64,000 nucleotides of DNA from Emergomyces orientalis (Eukaryota; Ascomycota; Eurotiomycetes; Onygenales; Ajellomycetaceae): NCBI GenBank assembly GCA_002110485.1, contig MOWL01000089.1, positions 248,001-312,000 on the forward strand, in the 5' to 3' direction. Below are positions 38,250-48,993 of the stretch, piece after piece. The notes below the pieces were generated by a model, which was not told the origin of the DNA, searched no databases, and saw only the letters and a program-made list of their open reading frames with translations. A program made the translations under genes and the position numbers. Within the stretch, counting starts at the first letter, position 1. Every line of letters begins with the position of its first letter.

Positions 38250-40483
38250 TGGAAAATGATTCAGAACAACATTTGAAAGAGGGGAGATTTATTGGACTGT
38301 GAACAATATTTTGGATTTCTTATTCCTTTAGTGATTATTGTTGTGATGAAATGAGAACCTATTGTTGAGAAAGTTTTTGCCCTCAGGAGGAACTGCGGGC
38401 CCTCCTTTCCAGTTCGAAATGGAAGAACGTGAAAGCACAGAGAACGAGAAGAAGAAAAAGAAAAAAAAATGGCAAACTTGATCGGGATCGGCTGATTGGG
38501 GGATTTGTTGGTTTATTGATTTTTTTTAATATCTCGCTGTTCTGTCCAGTCTGTACCTCCGTTTGGCGTAAGTTAACTTCGGTGTGTTGCTCGAAACTGC
38601 CCGATGTTGCCTGCTCAGTCGTACCAAACTCGATTATTGTGCGGGTTGCTTTGACCACTGTTAGAAAAAAGATTCCTCTTCGTGTCGTGATGCAGCAGCT
38701 CCAAGGATGAGAAATGGATTGATTTGATATGCGTTGTCCTCGCAAAGTTTGTCTGATATGCAGCTAAATAAGAGTCGGCGGCAGTTTTCGTTAGTTAAGG
38801 TTTGTGGATTATCCATCCTCCGCCTATGGATCACTCCGCCTCCAACAAGGTCAGACATCACCAACATCAACGACATCAACGACATGCCAACATCATGCCA
38901 ACATCATGGCAACAGCGTCATCATCGTCAAACTAGCATTATAATTATGAATATTAGTGTGAACGTGAACGTGAACATTGACAATGATCAGCTCTCATCTT
39001 TCATCCCTCATCAACCAAGGAGCATCCCTCTCTTTACTCTCCCTCCCACACTTAGATTCGGATCATATAGCACGCTAATGACATTTGTTCAGATCTACCC
39101 GGCTTGGCTTCGATCTACATCGAGTCCGGCCCAATTGTAATCTCACCAGCTGGCCCCGTAATGTGAGCCTCCTGGTGTCAGAGTGAGGGATGAATGAGGG
39201 ATTGAGTGAGGGGCTCTCTAGCATGTCTTCAGCAGTAGTCCCACTGCTACTAAAGCCGAAACCCGCAATCTTGAATCTTTCATCTCTCCTGTTTCACAGT
39301 GCTCGATTCCGTCAATATCCTGCCAGTTCGGGCTGCCCACTAACCCGTTTGATATCTCTCCCTCTACCTACAGATCGTGCACTGGCTCTGCATGGCTGAC
39401 CTCCAAACTTCGTTTGATTTAATCTTTCTGCCTGCTGCATGTCAATCCCGTCCTTAATATGGGTGGCAATATTCGATCCTCCAAAGACGAGATCGAACTG
39501 CCCTCACTCGAGCGTCTCAAATTCCCACCATCCAGCTGTTGGGAGCTACCAAGATTTCCTGTCAATGATGCCCCCAACCCACTACTACCGAATTGGCCCT
39601 AATTCAGGTTTTACTTGGTGATTAACCAAGGTTGGATCTTTTTATTTTCTTTATTCTTGACATTACAACAACATGGCCCCGGTTGATCGGTGTCCGAGGA
39701 AACCATGTTGTGCAGCCGTCATTCATATTTTTTTTTTCCAACACAATTTTCGATCTGCCTTCATAGCTGCACCCCGCCTCTGCCAGTTTCAGCCACATCG
39801 TTTTGCCTGTTATTTTTTTTTCTTATTATTTTTCTTTTCTGCTTTCCTTCTCGATCTATTCCAGGTCATTCGAATACTTACGTCGTCATTCCTTGCCTTG
39901 AGTCCGTATTATCTTGATATTCATTTACTCACTGTTGTGAAAAGCACTGTCTTTTGCGTCACGACTATTATCTTCATCTACTTTCCAGAGCTGCTCCAGC
40001 TCTCCACTTACTATTTACTGCTCCCACAGCTCAGCGAACCTGAGACATAGATCCATGTGGTCAGATGCTGTTTTCTTCTTGTTTTTTCGCCGAGAAACCA
40101 TAACCGGGTAGAGAAGGAGATCATTTGTAAGTACTGTTTGTGGTAGAAGAACAGGCATCCCTTTTATCTATATCACTTTCTTTTATTATTTTTGATCTGC
40201 ACCTACGTCTTCTGACATATGCAGGCAAATGTTGTATATCCCTATCCCTGCCTCGTCGCGTGTCAAAAGTGCATCAGTTTTTACGCCCAGCTTACCCATT
40301 ACCTTTCCTTCTCCGTCCTCCAAGCTTATATCCCCACATTCCGGACTCTATTACTTCCAGTCGTGATTTGGAACCCAATTGAGGATAGTTTAGGCACGTC
40401 GTTGTCTTACAGTGCCGCAGGTCTTTCACGATCATTTATCTTCAAGCCGAGCAACGCGCTTGTTGATACCAAAAACGGTGGCA
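38250..40483. other. Long intergenic region and leader before the MGNTQS gene
   Basis: Contains short tandem motifs (GTGAAC repeats near 38960 and CATCAACGA/CATGCCAA repeats at about 38870-38912) and a long pyrimidine-rich stretch from about 39660. A plausible leader intron runs from GTAAGT at about 40127 to ATATGCAG at about 40223. No coding gene is supported. Confidence 0.4.
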
Positions 40484-42646
40484 ATGGGAAATACGCAATC
40501 TGTTCAACCTGTTTCCTCTCAAAAGAGGGCTCGACGCTCCAATCGCCTCTCAAAGCCCCCCACTAACTACGCAGGTAATCAGTTGAGAACCACATGGGAT
40601 CAGGAACATTACGTTGAATCTCCGCCTCTGATCCCATACAGCCCGTATAGCCCACACAACTCTTACAGTCCATGGCTGGATTCCCAACCTGTCCATTCCC
40701 CGGAGCCAAGGCGGCCAATCAATGAAATTCTCGCTGCGGAGCCTTCTTCGCCGGCGTCTCTTCTCCCAAGCCACGGTTCTGGGAGTCAAAGTGCCGGAGA
40801 CGATGGAAGGGCTCGGTCTAATTTTGGGGAAATAATGGGTGAATTCAAACGCCGAATGTCACGATCGGGATCACAGACAAGAGGTGCTCGGTTCTCTCAT
40901 ACGCTGGAATTAGATAAATTAGATGCACGATTTTCCCAACATATCCCAGCTGGAGGGAGTAACATCCAAATGGAAGAACCGGACATGACTTTTGGTTTGG
41001 GGGTGTCTACCCGAGATGGATTCCCTCCCACTGAAACTCATAGATTCCCGTCGATCCGCAGGCTTTCATTGTATAATCCTGGGAAAGCTACGAGATCTCC
41101 CAAAAACTTGCTACACACCATATTTTCGCCGCGCAATACAGAGCAGGATGGCCCGTCCTTTTCCTACTGGGGGCGGGATGGTCACGTACCAATGCGACGG
41201 ACTTCAGCAGATACATTCTTCTTATATGAAATGACTCGCTCTTCCCCGTTACGAGCGTCGACTCCTAGCGACCTAGAATATTCCCATCTGGGGAGGTTGA
41301 AACTTGGTTCTCTTCGCGTTGTTAATGGAAGTGCTTCTCCAGCCCCAAGTGACCGTATCCCAATGAGCATGAGACGCCAATCATTTTCCGACATGAAAAG
41401 CGTACATCTGGATCACCGTAACTCTACTGATTTGCTACGGAGCCGGAGCCGAGATTGGGTAGACTCTTATTCTGCTACCAATTTAACACAAGCATCGTAT
41501 GCTCAAAGTTCACATCTCGAGCCGTCGCCTAACAGGCTAAGAACCCCGCGAATTGACCGCAGCAAAAGCCCTCTGAGATCGGAATATGGTGGACTATTAG
41601 AAACACCATCTAACGCAAAACATGATGCTGGTCTCCCGGTGTTTAGGCTCTCTTGGCCTAAAAATCCCGAAGCATTTCTGGGCATCTCTTCTACACCCGG
41701 GAGCATAAAAGACCAACCCTTGGATCTCGACACCTCAGCGAGTACGGCGCCCAATGAGCCTAGACAGGGCCTCCTGACAACTTCCAAGGCGAATGAATTT
41801 GATGATGATCTGTTCGACGACGAGGGTGTGGAGCTGGTGGTGACGGGGAAGAACGAGGTTGTTCAACGTAAATGCAACGACGAACTGAACCGAGGCCGTT
41901 CGATGGAGAGCTCGACACGGAATAGTACTGGCACCGTGAGAGGTCGAAAAATGTACCCGCTGGCCAAAGCAGACAGCGGGTACAGCTCCGCTTCCTCAAA
42001 TAGATCCTTGCGCCGTCACAAACTGGCTTTGACCAAAAGGGGCGGGGTCGAGGATGAGGCAACTACTGGACAGCCAAATGCAATATCTTCTGGAGCCACC
42101 AAGGCCATTGAAGAATGCAATGAAACAAGCACTTCGAGACCCACTTCTCGAAAGAGATCCCTATCAGACACACCTCCGCCGGTACCGCGAAAGGATACGC
42201 CTCCCATTTTAAAAACCCCTAACTTGCTCCAATATCATTCAAAAAATGAGGAACTCACTCGAATTCAATGCCCACCCGCTCGGACAAACGCTAGTTTCTC
42301 ACAGCGCATGGACCACATCAGATCACTTTCTCACGATGCTTGCAAACCGACCCCGGTAGCTACGCCGATCTTATCTCCAACACCAGTGGATAGGGGGTTC
42401 CGTTCGTTCCTCACCGATAATACTCCAGAGACGGAGCAAAATTCTTGGCTATGGAGTCCCGATCCTTCGCAATATAGTCCATTAAAGAACTTCGAAGCCA
42501 ACTATAGCTCTCCCATCGATAACCAAGCGAACGAAACCACGACACCTATTCATCGATCTACATCGGTTCACAACAATACATCAAACGACTTGGCTCACTT
42601 TTCCCATCCACATCCTCTGCGAGCACACAGACTTCACCGTCCATAG
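40484..42646 (+). CDS. Low-complexity protein with N-myristoylation motif, unknown function
   Basis: The Met at 40484 opens MGNTQSVQPVSSQKRARRSN, a consensus N-myristoylation start (Gly2, Ser6) followed by a basic cluster. Both features are typical of proteins anchored to the inner face of membranes. The frame is also open upstream to 40412, but that would destroy the motif. To the TAG at 42644-42646 it encodes 720 residues rich in Ser, Pro and charged residues with no recognised domain. It contains many SPxR/K-like and RRxSxS sites that kinases could use, for example MRRQSFSDM and SRKRSLSDTPPPVPRKDTPP. The same frame continues past the TAG for another 218 codons. It is probably a membrane-associated scaffold, but that is inference. 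No homologue with known function is recognised. Confidence 0.75.
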   Translation: MGNTQSVQPVSSQKRARRSNRLSKPPTNYAGNQLRTTWDQEHYVESPPLIPYSPYSPHNSYSPWLDSQPVHSPEPRRPINEILAAEPSSPASLLPSHGSGSQSAGDDGRARSNFGEIMGEFKRRMSRSGSQTRGARFSHTLELDKLDARFSQHIPAGGSNIQMEEPDMTFGLGVSTRDGFPPTETHRFPSIRRLSLYNPGKATRSPKNLLHTIFSPRNTEQDGPSFSYWGRDGHVPMRRTSADTFFLYEMTRSSPLRASTPSDLEYSHLGRLKLGSLRVVNGSASPAPSDRIPMSMRRQSFSDMKSVHLDHRNSTDLLRSRSRDWVDSYSATNLTQASYAQSSHLEPSPNRLRTPRIDRSKSPLRSEYGGLLETPSNAKHDAGLPVFRLSWPKNPEAFLGISSTPGSIKDQPLDLDTSASTAPNEPRQGLLTTSKANEFDDDLFDDEGVELVVTGKNEVVQRKCNDELNRGRSMESSTRNSTGTVRGRKMYPLAKADSGYSSASSNRSLRRHKLALTKRGGVEDEATTGQPNAISSGATKAIEECNETSTSRPTSRKRSLSDTPPPVPRKDTPPILKTPNLLQYHSKNEELTRIQCPPARTNASFSQRMDHIRSLSHDACKPTPVATPILSPTPVDRGFRSFLTDNTPETEQNSWLWSPDPSQYSPLKNFEANYSSPIDNQANETTTPIHRSTSVHNNTSNDLAHFSHPHPLRAHRLHRP

Positions 42647-42649
42647 TCA

Positions 42650-43306
42650 ATGGTAAATCTAAATAAGGAGGACTGCACTGCGGACCCGGAACCGGACCTC
42701 TACCATCACCAGCTGCAGTACCAGCGACAAGAACAAGCCCAGGAGGACAGCCAGGGGTGCGTGCGCGGCGCCTTCTTCCGGCATCAAAGCCGTAGCAAAA
42801 AGCGAAACCTGGCCCCAGGCGACCGCAAGCGCTTTTTCGGCCATCGACGAACAAGATCCAAGCCGACTAATAGCCCGACCCAGGAACTGGCACGGGATGC
42901 AGCTCCAACCATAGCAACTGGATCCGTGCGTCACAACCGAACTCCGCTCAATACCAAGCCGGACCATGATCTGCCTCCGACTCCGTCTCCCGAGCATGAA
43001 CATGAATTGGTGATATTGGATAACACCACATCTTCCCGCGGGGGGGACTCACGCGGCAATAATACAGGCCACAACAATAACAGGAGCCCCAACGATAATA
43101 ACGATAATGATAATGATAATGATGACAGGGTACACAACTATCCCCCCTCGATATTTACGGGCCCGTTCCCGCTACATAATTCGAGAATGTTTGTTAAGCC
43201 AAAGCGAAGTTTTGTACGGGGGGTGGAAGGGAGGAGGGACCCGCTTTTTTGTGTCGGGTTTCCACAGTCACAGTCGCAGTCGCAGCGGTGGTCAGGGGTT
43301 GAGTGA
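42650..43306 (+). other. In-frame continuation past the TAG of the MGNTQS gene
   Basis: A 218-codon open frame in exactly the same frame as 40484-42646, separated by TAG TCA only. Its composition (basic RSKKRNLAPGDRKRFFGHRR, Asn/Asp repeats, then FVKPKRSFVRG) looks like a natural continuation of the same low-complexity protein. No convincing donor lies before the TAG. GTAAATC at 42654 is a possible donor in another frame. It may be the true C terminus reached by an unrecognised intron, a readthrough extension, or the result of a nonsense or frameshift change. Confidence 0.5.
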
Positions 43307-44399
43307 GTTCCGAGGTCTTATTTTGTTCGTTTGTTTATTCGTGTGCTGAGTCAATGAAATGGAATATTGTTCGTTATATATTCGTTTATCATTTGCAATT
43401 TTATTACTGTTATTACTGTTGTTACTGATACTTCTCTCGTTGTTTTCTCTTCTCTTCTCATTTCATTTTGAGGAAACCTTTGTGACATTTTTTTTATTCG
43501 ATGAAGATACTAGACGAGCAGTGAACGAATATGACGACCATCAGACAAAAGGGAGAACGGCCCACGATTATTCATTTGGTTTTAATTTTTGACATTGCAA
43601 ATTCACCTAATTGGTTTTTTTTTTTTTTTTTTAATATGAGATAGATTTCAACCTCCTTCTGGATTGGAAAATATCTTCGTTTTATTTACCAATGGCAAAA
43701 TGGAGGAAAGTTTGATCCTTCATTTCAGAGCTGTTTTCATAACTTCTTCTTGCATATACGAAATACACCTGCCACACTCCTTGCTTTTATTCCCTGACAA
43801 TGTTTTGATATATTTTATCCGCTCATTCGTTTCGTGAGGCTCTGCCCTCCAACCCTCCCCCCACGACTAGGACTGGGGCCATTTCTTTTCCGTACTATTA
43901 TGATACACTTACACCTCATTTTTTATCCTTCTCTTCTTATATACCCATCAGCTATTATTGCAAATTTTTTATCCTTCTCTTTGGTTCATTCATACCATAT
44001 CTATTGTTGACACTATGATAATAGCGCTTGAACTTCAGCTTGCCATTAATTCAATATCTTGGGAAATGATCCAAAAATATTAGATACATTCATATTTGTG
44101 GTGTGCACTCAGCTTTCAATTTGAGATATTTCCATCTCTTGACTCCTGGCCTATTTTCTCACGGAACATTTTAATATAGCATTTCAACATTCACATTACT
44201 ACATTAATGTAAACAGAATCGCTCTCAAATGCAAAAGAATGGGATCAAACTCAAAACTCCAGATGTCAATCAATGCAAAACAAACAAACGATCAAACAAC
44301 TCATCAAACCAGACCAAAAAAAATGGAGCTATACAACCGACTCAATCTCAATATCCTAGTCATACATGCTATCACATGTTACCCTTCCCTACAATGGCC
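43307..44399. other. Intergenic region between convergent genes
   Basis: Holds the 3' flanks of the MGNTQS gene and the small heat shock gene. A T run occurs at about 43616-43632. Nothing else is seen. Confidence 0.45.
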
Positions 44400-45191
44400 C
44401 TACTCAATATTAATCCTCTTCGAAGTCGGCGCCGCCGCCTTCGGAATTGTAACAGACAAAATCCCATTCTTCAAACCAGCCTTAACACCATCCTGATCAA
44501 CTCTCGTCGGGAAGCTGAACGTGCGACTAAACTCGCCGACAGAGCGCTCGGACACCCAATATTTCGTGCCTTCGGGTACATGGGCGCCAACCTCCTGCGA
44601 TTTGCCGCCCGTCTTCGTCACCGCAGTCGTCGATGTCGTCGTGTTCTCGTCCTCAACGGTCGGCTGGCGGGTTTTCTTGCTGCCGTGGATGGCACCGCCA
44701 GTGGTGTGATGTTCGTCACCGCCGGAGGAGGCGGTATATTCTCGCTCAGAGCGGCCCTTTATGACAAGGGTTTGAGAGTCGGTGAACTCGATTTCGATGT
44801 CCTTTTGGTTGATGCCTGGTAGCTCACCGTCGAGGTGGTAGGCGTCTTTTGTTTCGCGGACGTCGAAGCGGGGTGCAAAAGTGCGCAGGCCACCGGAGAC
44901 GGCGGGTTCAGTGCCAGAGCGGTGGCTTTCGTAATCGTCTAGAAGACGAAAGAGAGGGGTGAAGTCGCCAGCGGGAAAGCGGGGGAAGAAAGACATTTTG
45001 CGTGTTTGGTTGATGTTGTGGATCTTGGAGATGTTCCCGGTGGTGGTGGTGGTAGTGCCGGTGTTTGTTGGGTGAATGTACGGACTAGTTGGTACCGTGG
45101 AGAGCTTGCAGATACGGTAGGCTGGGGAAGTCAGATGTCGCTGGGATGGGAGTGTGCTCTTCAGGGATTTAACGGCTCGACGAGAGAACAT
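44400..45191 (-). CDS. HSP30: HSP30-type small heat shock protein (alpha-crystallin family)
   Basis: A single exon on the minus strand. From the first Met (45191) it gives 263 residues; from Met66 (44996), which sits in a good context (CAAAATGTC), it gives 198. The alpha-crystallin domain begins at FAPRFDVRETKDAYHLDGEL and ends with GLKNGILSVTIPK, interrupted by a Thr/Gly/Ser-rich insert as in other fungal HSP30 proteins. It is an ATP-independent holdase chaperone induced by heat. Residues 1-65 lack acidic residues and start MFSRRAVKSLKSTLPSQRHL, like a mitochondrial presequence, so the long form may go to mitochondria and the short form stay cytosolic. Heat shock elements and a TATA box lie upstream at 45332-45481. 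Confidence 0.9.
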   Translation of the reverse strand: MFSRRAVKSLKSTLPSQRHLTSPAYRICKLSTVPTSPYIHPTNTGTTTTTTGNISKIHNINQTRKMSFFPRFPAGDFTPLFRLLDDYESHRSGTEPAVSGGLRTFAPRFDVRETKDAYHLDGELPGINQKDIEIEFTDSQTLVIKGRSEREYTASSGGDEHHTTGGAIHGSKKTRQPTVEDENTTTSTTAVTKTGGKSQEVGAHVPEGTKYWVSERSVGEFSRTFSFPTRVDQDGVKAGLKNGILSVTIPKAAAPTSKRINIE

Positions 45192-45331
45192 AAAAGGGTA
45201 TCTCTGGAACTTTTTGGATGGGTTCGTTAAATGTTCATCGAAGGTGTTTTAATTGATTTTCCTCTTGCGTTTTTGTATGTGTTTCTGGTGAAGGAAGGAA
45301 GAAGAAGCAATTCCGCTGGAAATCCAGGGAG

Positions 45332-45337
45332 CTTATA
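45332..45337 (-). promoter_or_regulatory. TATA box of the HSP30 gene
   Basis: TATAAG on the minus strand, about 140 bases upstream of the first Met at 45191 and 336 upstream of the second at 44996. This spacing implies that the transcript includes both starts. Confidence 0.55.
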
Positions 45338-45438
45338 TGCTCGACGGAGGTTGACGGGTCGACGGGCATGGGGAGCACTCCCCTTTGACGCCCCCTTACG
45401 TCACAGACCGCCGGATAGTTCGTGATGGCGCTGGTATC

Positions 45439-45481
45439 TTCTGGAAGCTTTTAGGGCTTGGTCGAATTGTGTGGAAGCTTC
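45439..45481. promoter_or_regulatory. Heat shock elements upstream of HSP30
   Basis: TTCTGGAAGCTTT at 45439-45451 matches three alternating heat-shock units except for its last base, and GAAGCTTC at 45474-45481 supplies two more. They lie about 100-150 bases upstream of the TATA box. Heat shock factor binding is the natural reading. Confidence 0.6.
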
Positions 45482-46238
45482 GGCGGGTGAGTCACGTGAT
45501 TGTGTACTTCTCAGTTAGAAAAGCGTAGAAGATGTAGAAAGATTGATTAAAACAGAGTAAATATGTGACTAGGATGGAGGGCAACACAGAAGAAGTGGGG
45601 TGATGACGGTGCTGATATTCCCGTTTGGCGCAACTCTGCGGAGTATAGTGGTGGTGGTTATGACATCTATGACATGAGGTTCTTGTCATTACCGCAGAAC
45701 ATTCCGGATTCCTGGAGACGAATACATTTCGATCTGGCGCCGGCCTCGCCGTAGAAGGTACTCTATGGCTGTGAAATCCTTCTTGCTAATGCTCATGTTC
45801 TTGCGGAATTCCTGTCTATATAATCATCCAAATAGATTAAGTGCAATTAGTATGGAGTTCGGTTGAAATGGTGATAGCGATATATGGCTGGACACACCTA
45901 GCAAACTGTTTGAAATTGGCCTGAGATTCCTGCAGGTAGATCGATTAGCTTTCATATAAGGTATTTATTGTACCGTATGTCAATAATAACATACCTTGGG
46001 TTTCTTCCTAATCTCTCGGAAAGCGAGTCTGTATAGAGAGCATACTTCCCGCTGCAGCCCGGATAGCTTCCTCATGGCCGAGGTCGCGTTGGAAACGAGA
46101 AGGAATATTTATTAGCCTTAAAGCTCTCTGGTCTGGCAATCGATAGCCGTACAGAGCAAGGAAGGCTGCGAATAATAGTGTGGCGTAGTTTCAAAACACA
46201 TACAGGATTTATTATTGAATATTTTGTTTAGTTGCAGG

Positions 46239-46270
<32 letters not shown>

Positions 46271-46717
46271 GAAAAGGAAAAAGAAAACTTGAGCTGTGAT
46301 GCGCAGGAAAATCAAACGCCACTAATTTCGGAGCTAAAAACACAGCTCGACTCCAATTACTCCGTACTGACAATCATAATTCAACAATCTTCCCGGCCGA
46401 ATTGCGGGGAAGAAACTGGATAAGAACAGACGGATATTGCCCTGCTGGAGAGGAATTGGGGAACGGTATATTGGTTTATTTACTCATTTACTTAATTATC
46501 TGTATACTCCGTTTGAATTGTTACATCTGTGTGATATTATTGCACTGCATATGCTCCAATATCAAGGGATCTCTTCCCCGTGAATTGCATATATTCATTG
46601 CCATATATTCACCCCCTGATTCTCAATTGACCCCTCCAGCACCCTCTCTTCTATTCTCATCTCGACATAAAGAATATAATAAATAAATAATAAATAAAAA
46701 TAAAAGAGGAGCCCACA

Positions 46718-47744
46718 ATGCCGCCCTTCTCGGTCCGGGGGCCAATTCTTTGCTTTATCAACGCTCCTGTCCCTATTCATGTTGACACCCTACTAACACC
46801 TTCAACCAGCGTCTCATCCGCTTCCTCTCCAAAGATGGCCGAATCTACTACGGCGACCCCTTCCTCCCCGCCCACACTACTGACATCTCCCACGCCACTA
46901 CCGCCCGCCTCATCACCGGCGATATCTTCCACTCCCCAACCCTGACCAGCACCACAAAACCGATCTCCCGCCTCCTCTCCCCGCTAGCCCAGACGGATAT
47001 AACATCCATCCGCTGCCTCGGCCTCAACTATGCCCAACACGCCGCGGAAGCGAACATGCCCGTTCCCAAATACCCTGTTTTATTTTATAAACCCCCGGCG
47101 GCCCTTGCGGGGCCGGGCGACGATATCCCCATCCCGGGCATCGCGCAGGAGTGCCCAGGTGTAGACTATGAGTGTGAATTAATTATTGTTATGGGTAAGA
47201 AGTGTCGCGATGTGCCTGAGGAGGAGGCGTTGGAGTATGTGCTGGGCTACACAGTGGGGAATGATGTGTCGCATCGGGAATGGCAGTTGAAGCGTGGGGG
47301 AGGGCAGTGGGGAGTCGGAAAGGGGTTTGATGGATGGGCGCCAATAGGACCGGGGATTGTGACGACAAAGCTGTTGGGGGATGCGGGGGATTTGGGGATT
47401 GAAACGAGATTGAATGGCGTGATTGTGCAGAGAAGTTCGACGAAGGATATGATTTTTGGGGTGAGGAGGACGGTTGCTTGGTTGTCTAGGGGGTGCACGT
47501 TGGGGCCTGGGGATTTGGTTTTTACGGGGACGTGAGTATTCATCTTTTCTTTAGGGGATTGGCTACTGGGATTTGTTGGTTGTGTGTGCTAACTTCATTT
47601 TATACTGGTAGGCCTCAGGGAGTCGGCATGGGTAGGAACCCGCCTCTATGGCTGAAGCATGGGGATAAGGTGGCGGTCTCTCTTGTGGGTGTGGGCACTT
47701 GTGAGAATAGGGTTGTTTTCGAGAATCATTCTACTAAGTTGTAA
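46718..47744 (+). CDS. Fumarylacetoacetate hydrolase (FAH) family enzyme
   Basis: Three exons, 46718-46732, 46810-47531 and 47612-47744, give 289 residues, typical of the FAHD1/FAHD2-type branch. Family motifs are IYYGDPF near the start, LGLNYAQHAAEA, PVLFYKPPAAL, the metal-binding DYECELIIVMGK, GYTVGNDVSHREWQ, and TGTPQGVGMGR across the last intron. Members hydrolyse or decarboxylate beta-dicarbonyl acids such as acylpyruvates or oxaloacetate using Mg2+; the substrate here cannot be chosen. The first exon encodes only MPPFS. Its donor GTCCGG is weak, but the intron has a perfect TACTAAC branch site and joins MPPFS to RLIRFLSKDGRIYYG, the usual start. It is convergent with PRE4. Confidence 0.88.
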
Positions 47745-48066
47745 ATGAGCGGATGGGTGTATACAAGTAAATGGGATGTTGATTTAGGGGGTGGTGTCCC
47801 ACGAAAATGCCAGATCCAGCTCCAATGGATTACAGCCACTATTATAACTGGAAACGGGAATTGGTGGTCTAAGATATTTGGCTCCACTGGAGGGCATTCA
47901 TAGATCAAGAAACGGCAATATACCCACATAGAAAGGGGCCAAACGAAGTTTCTTTAAAACGTAACAGCACGAATCAATACCAATCAATATATTAAAGAAA
48001 TAAAACAGAAACCCCTCAAAACCCATCCCACCCATCATCTCATCAACCCCCATCACATCAATCAAT
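47745..48066. other. Short region between convergent FAH and PRE4 genes
   Basis: Only 3' flanks of both genes; nothing else is seen. Confidence 0.5.
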
Positions 48067-48993
48067 TCAATTAGTTGTCCTCCCATATCCTCTAATGCCC
48101 TCTGCAAACGCCCAACTCTGGTTCTCCAACCTCTCATCCTCCTTAATCTCCACCCCATCTTTCTTCACCACCGCAATCGAATACCGATCGGTACTCCTCG
48201 CATCGCGATAAAACAACACTTTCAAACACTCCTGCAACGCTTTAACCGCATGCTCTTCCTTGATTCCCTCCAACGGCTGCTCCTCAGGGAAAAGCCTTCG
48301 CAGCACGGGGATGGCCAGATGCGCTCCAAACCCCGTAGCCAGATGGGGCGCAGAGTACGTGTTGCCCAGCAGATCGACGGAGCTGAGGAATGGTTTTTCG
48401 TCGCTGTCAAAGCCTGCCACGAGGATGTGGTTCCACAGTGGATCGAATTCGGAGCGCCGCTTGTACATCACTTTTGACAGGTAGGTGTGCAGGTTTTGCG
48501 CGTTGAGGGAGTGGCCATAAGTTGAGTAGTTTTCTTTGATGTCCAGCGAGGTTAGGAGGCGGTCGATGTATTGCATGTCGGACACGTCGCCGCCAAAACC
48601 GATGACGGCGGTGTTGTCGAACGGACGCAGACGTTTGATGTCCGTGAACCGCGCGAGGGAGCCGTAGGATGCTATATAATGTTAGATTTGGCATATGTCA
48701 ATGTGTCATTGGGAAATGAATGTGAGTAGGGAGCTATCGTGCCCAAATTATCTGCTGCAATTGCTACGCCGCCGTTGAACTTGACGGCAATTACTGATGT
48801 TCCTGTTACTGCTGGTGACTGCGTATGTGTCTGGGGAGCGGAGGTTTGGAGATATGAGTGATCGTAAGCACCGTAGACATCGTTCCTGGGCTGTGGGCGT
48901 TTGAGAATAGCAGTTAGTTAATTGTATTTAAACATAGTAGAGCTGGAGACTGGGGCAGCTCACTCGTCCCCATGCTTGAGGGAAGTGGTTCAT
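48067..48993 (-). CDS. PRE4: 20S proteasome subunit beta7 (Pre4)
   Basis: Three exons on the minus strand, 48993-48964, 48890-48743 and 48671-48067, give 260 residues. The pro-segment is followed by [49 protein letters not shown] and the beta7 C-terminal region with [20 protein letters not shown]. The subunit is structural in the beta ring; its C-terminal arm clamps the neighbouring half proteasome. The second intron (48742-48672, 71 bases) contains no GT at all between the flanking coding blocks. The only join that restores ADNLASYGSL begins with GC, so it is read as a GC-AG intron with a CTAAC branch site. This gene is convergent with the FAH gene. Confidence 0.92.

Larger units (their letters stand above)
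45192..46717. other. Intergenic region with HSP30 promoter and AT-rich repeats
   Basis: Besides the HSP30 promoter elements it holds an AAAAT-type repeat at about 46243-46272 and a TAAA-rich stretch at about 46675-46706, just before the next gene. A CACGTG occurs near 45493. No further gene is seen. Confidence 0.45.

Noticed and set aside
42650..43306. Separate gene starting at the Met at 42650
   Set aside because: Same frame as the preceding gene and separated by only one stop codon and one sense codon, with no room for a promoter; continuation is more likely.
43285..43592. Leucine-rich frame (43359-43592) after the MGNTQS gene
   Set aside because: Low-complexity T-rich 3' flank; no membrane protein family recognised.
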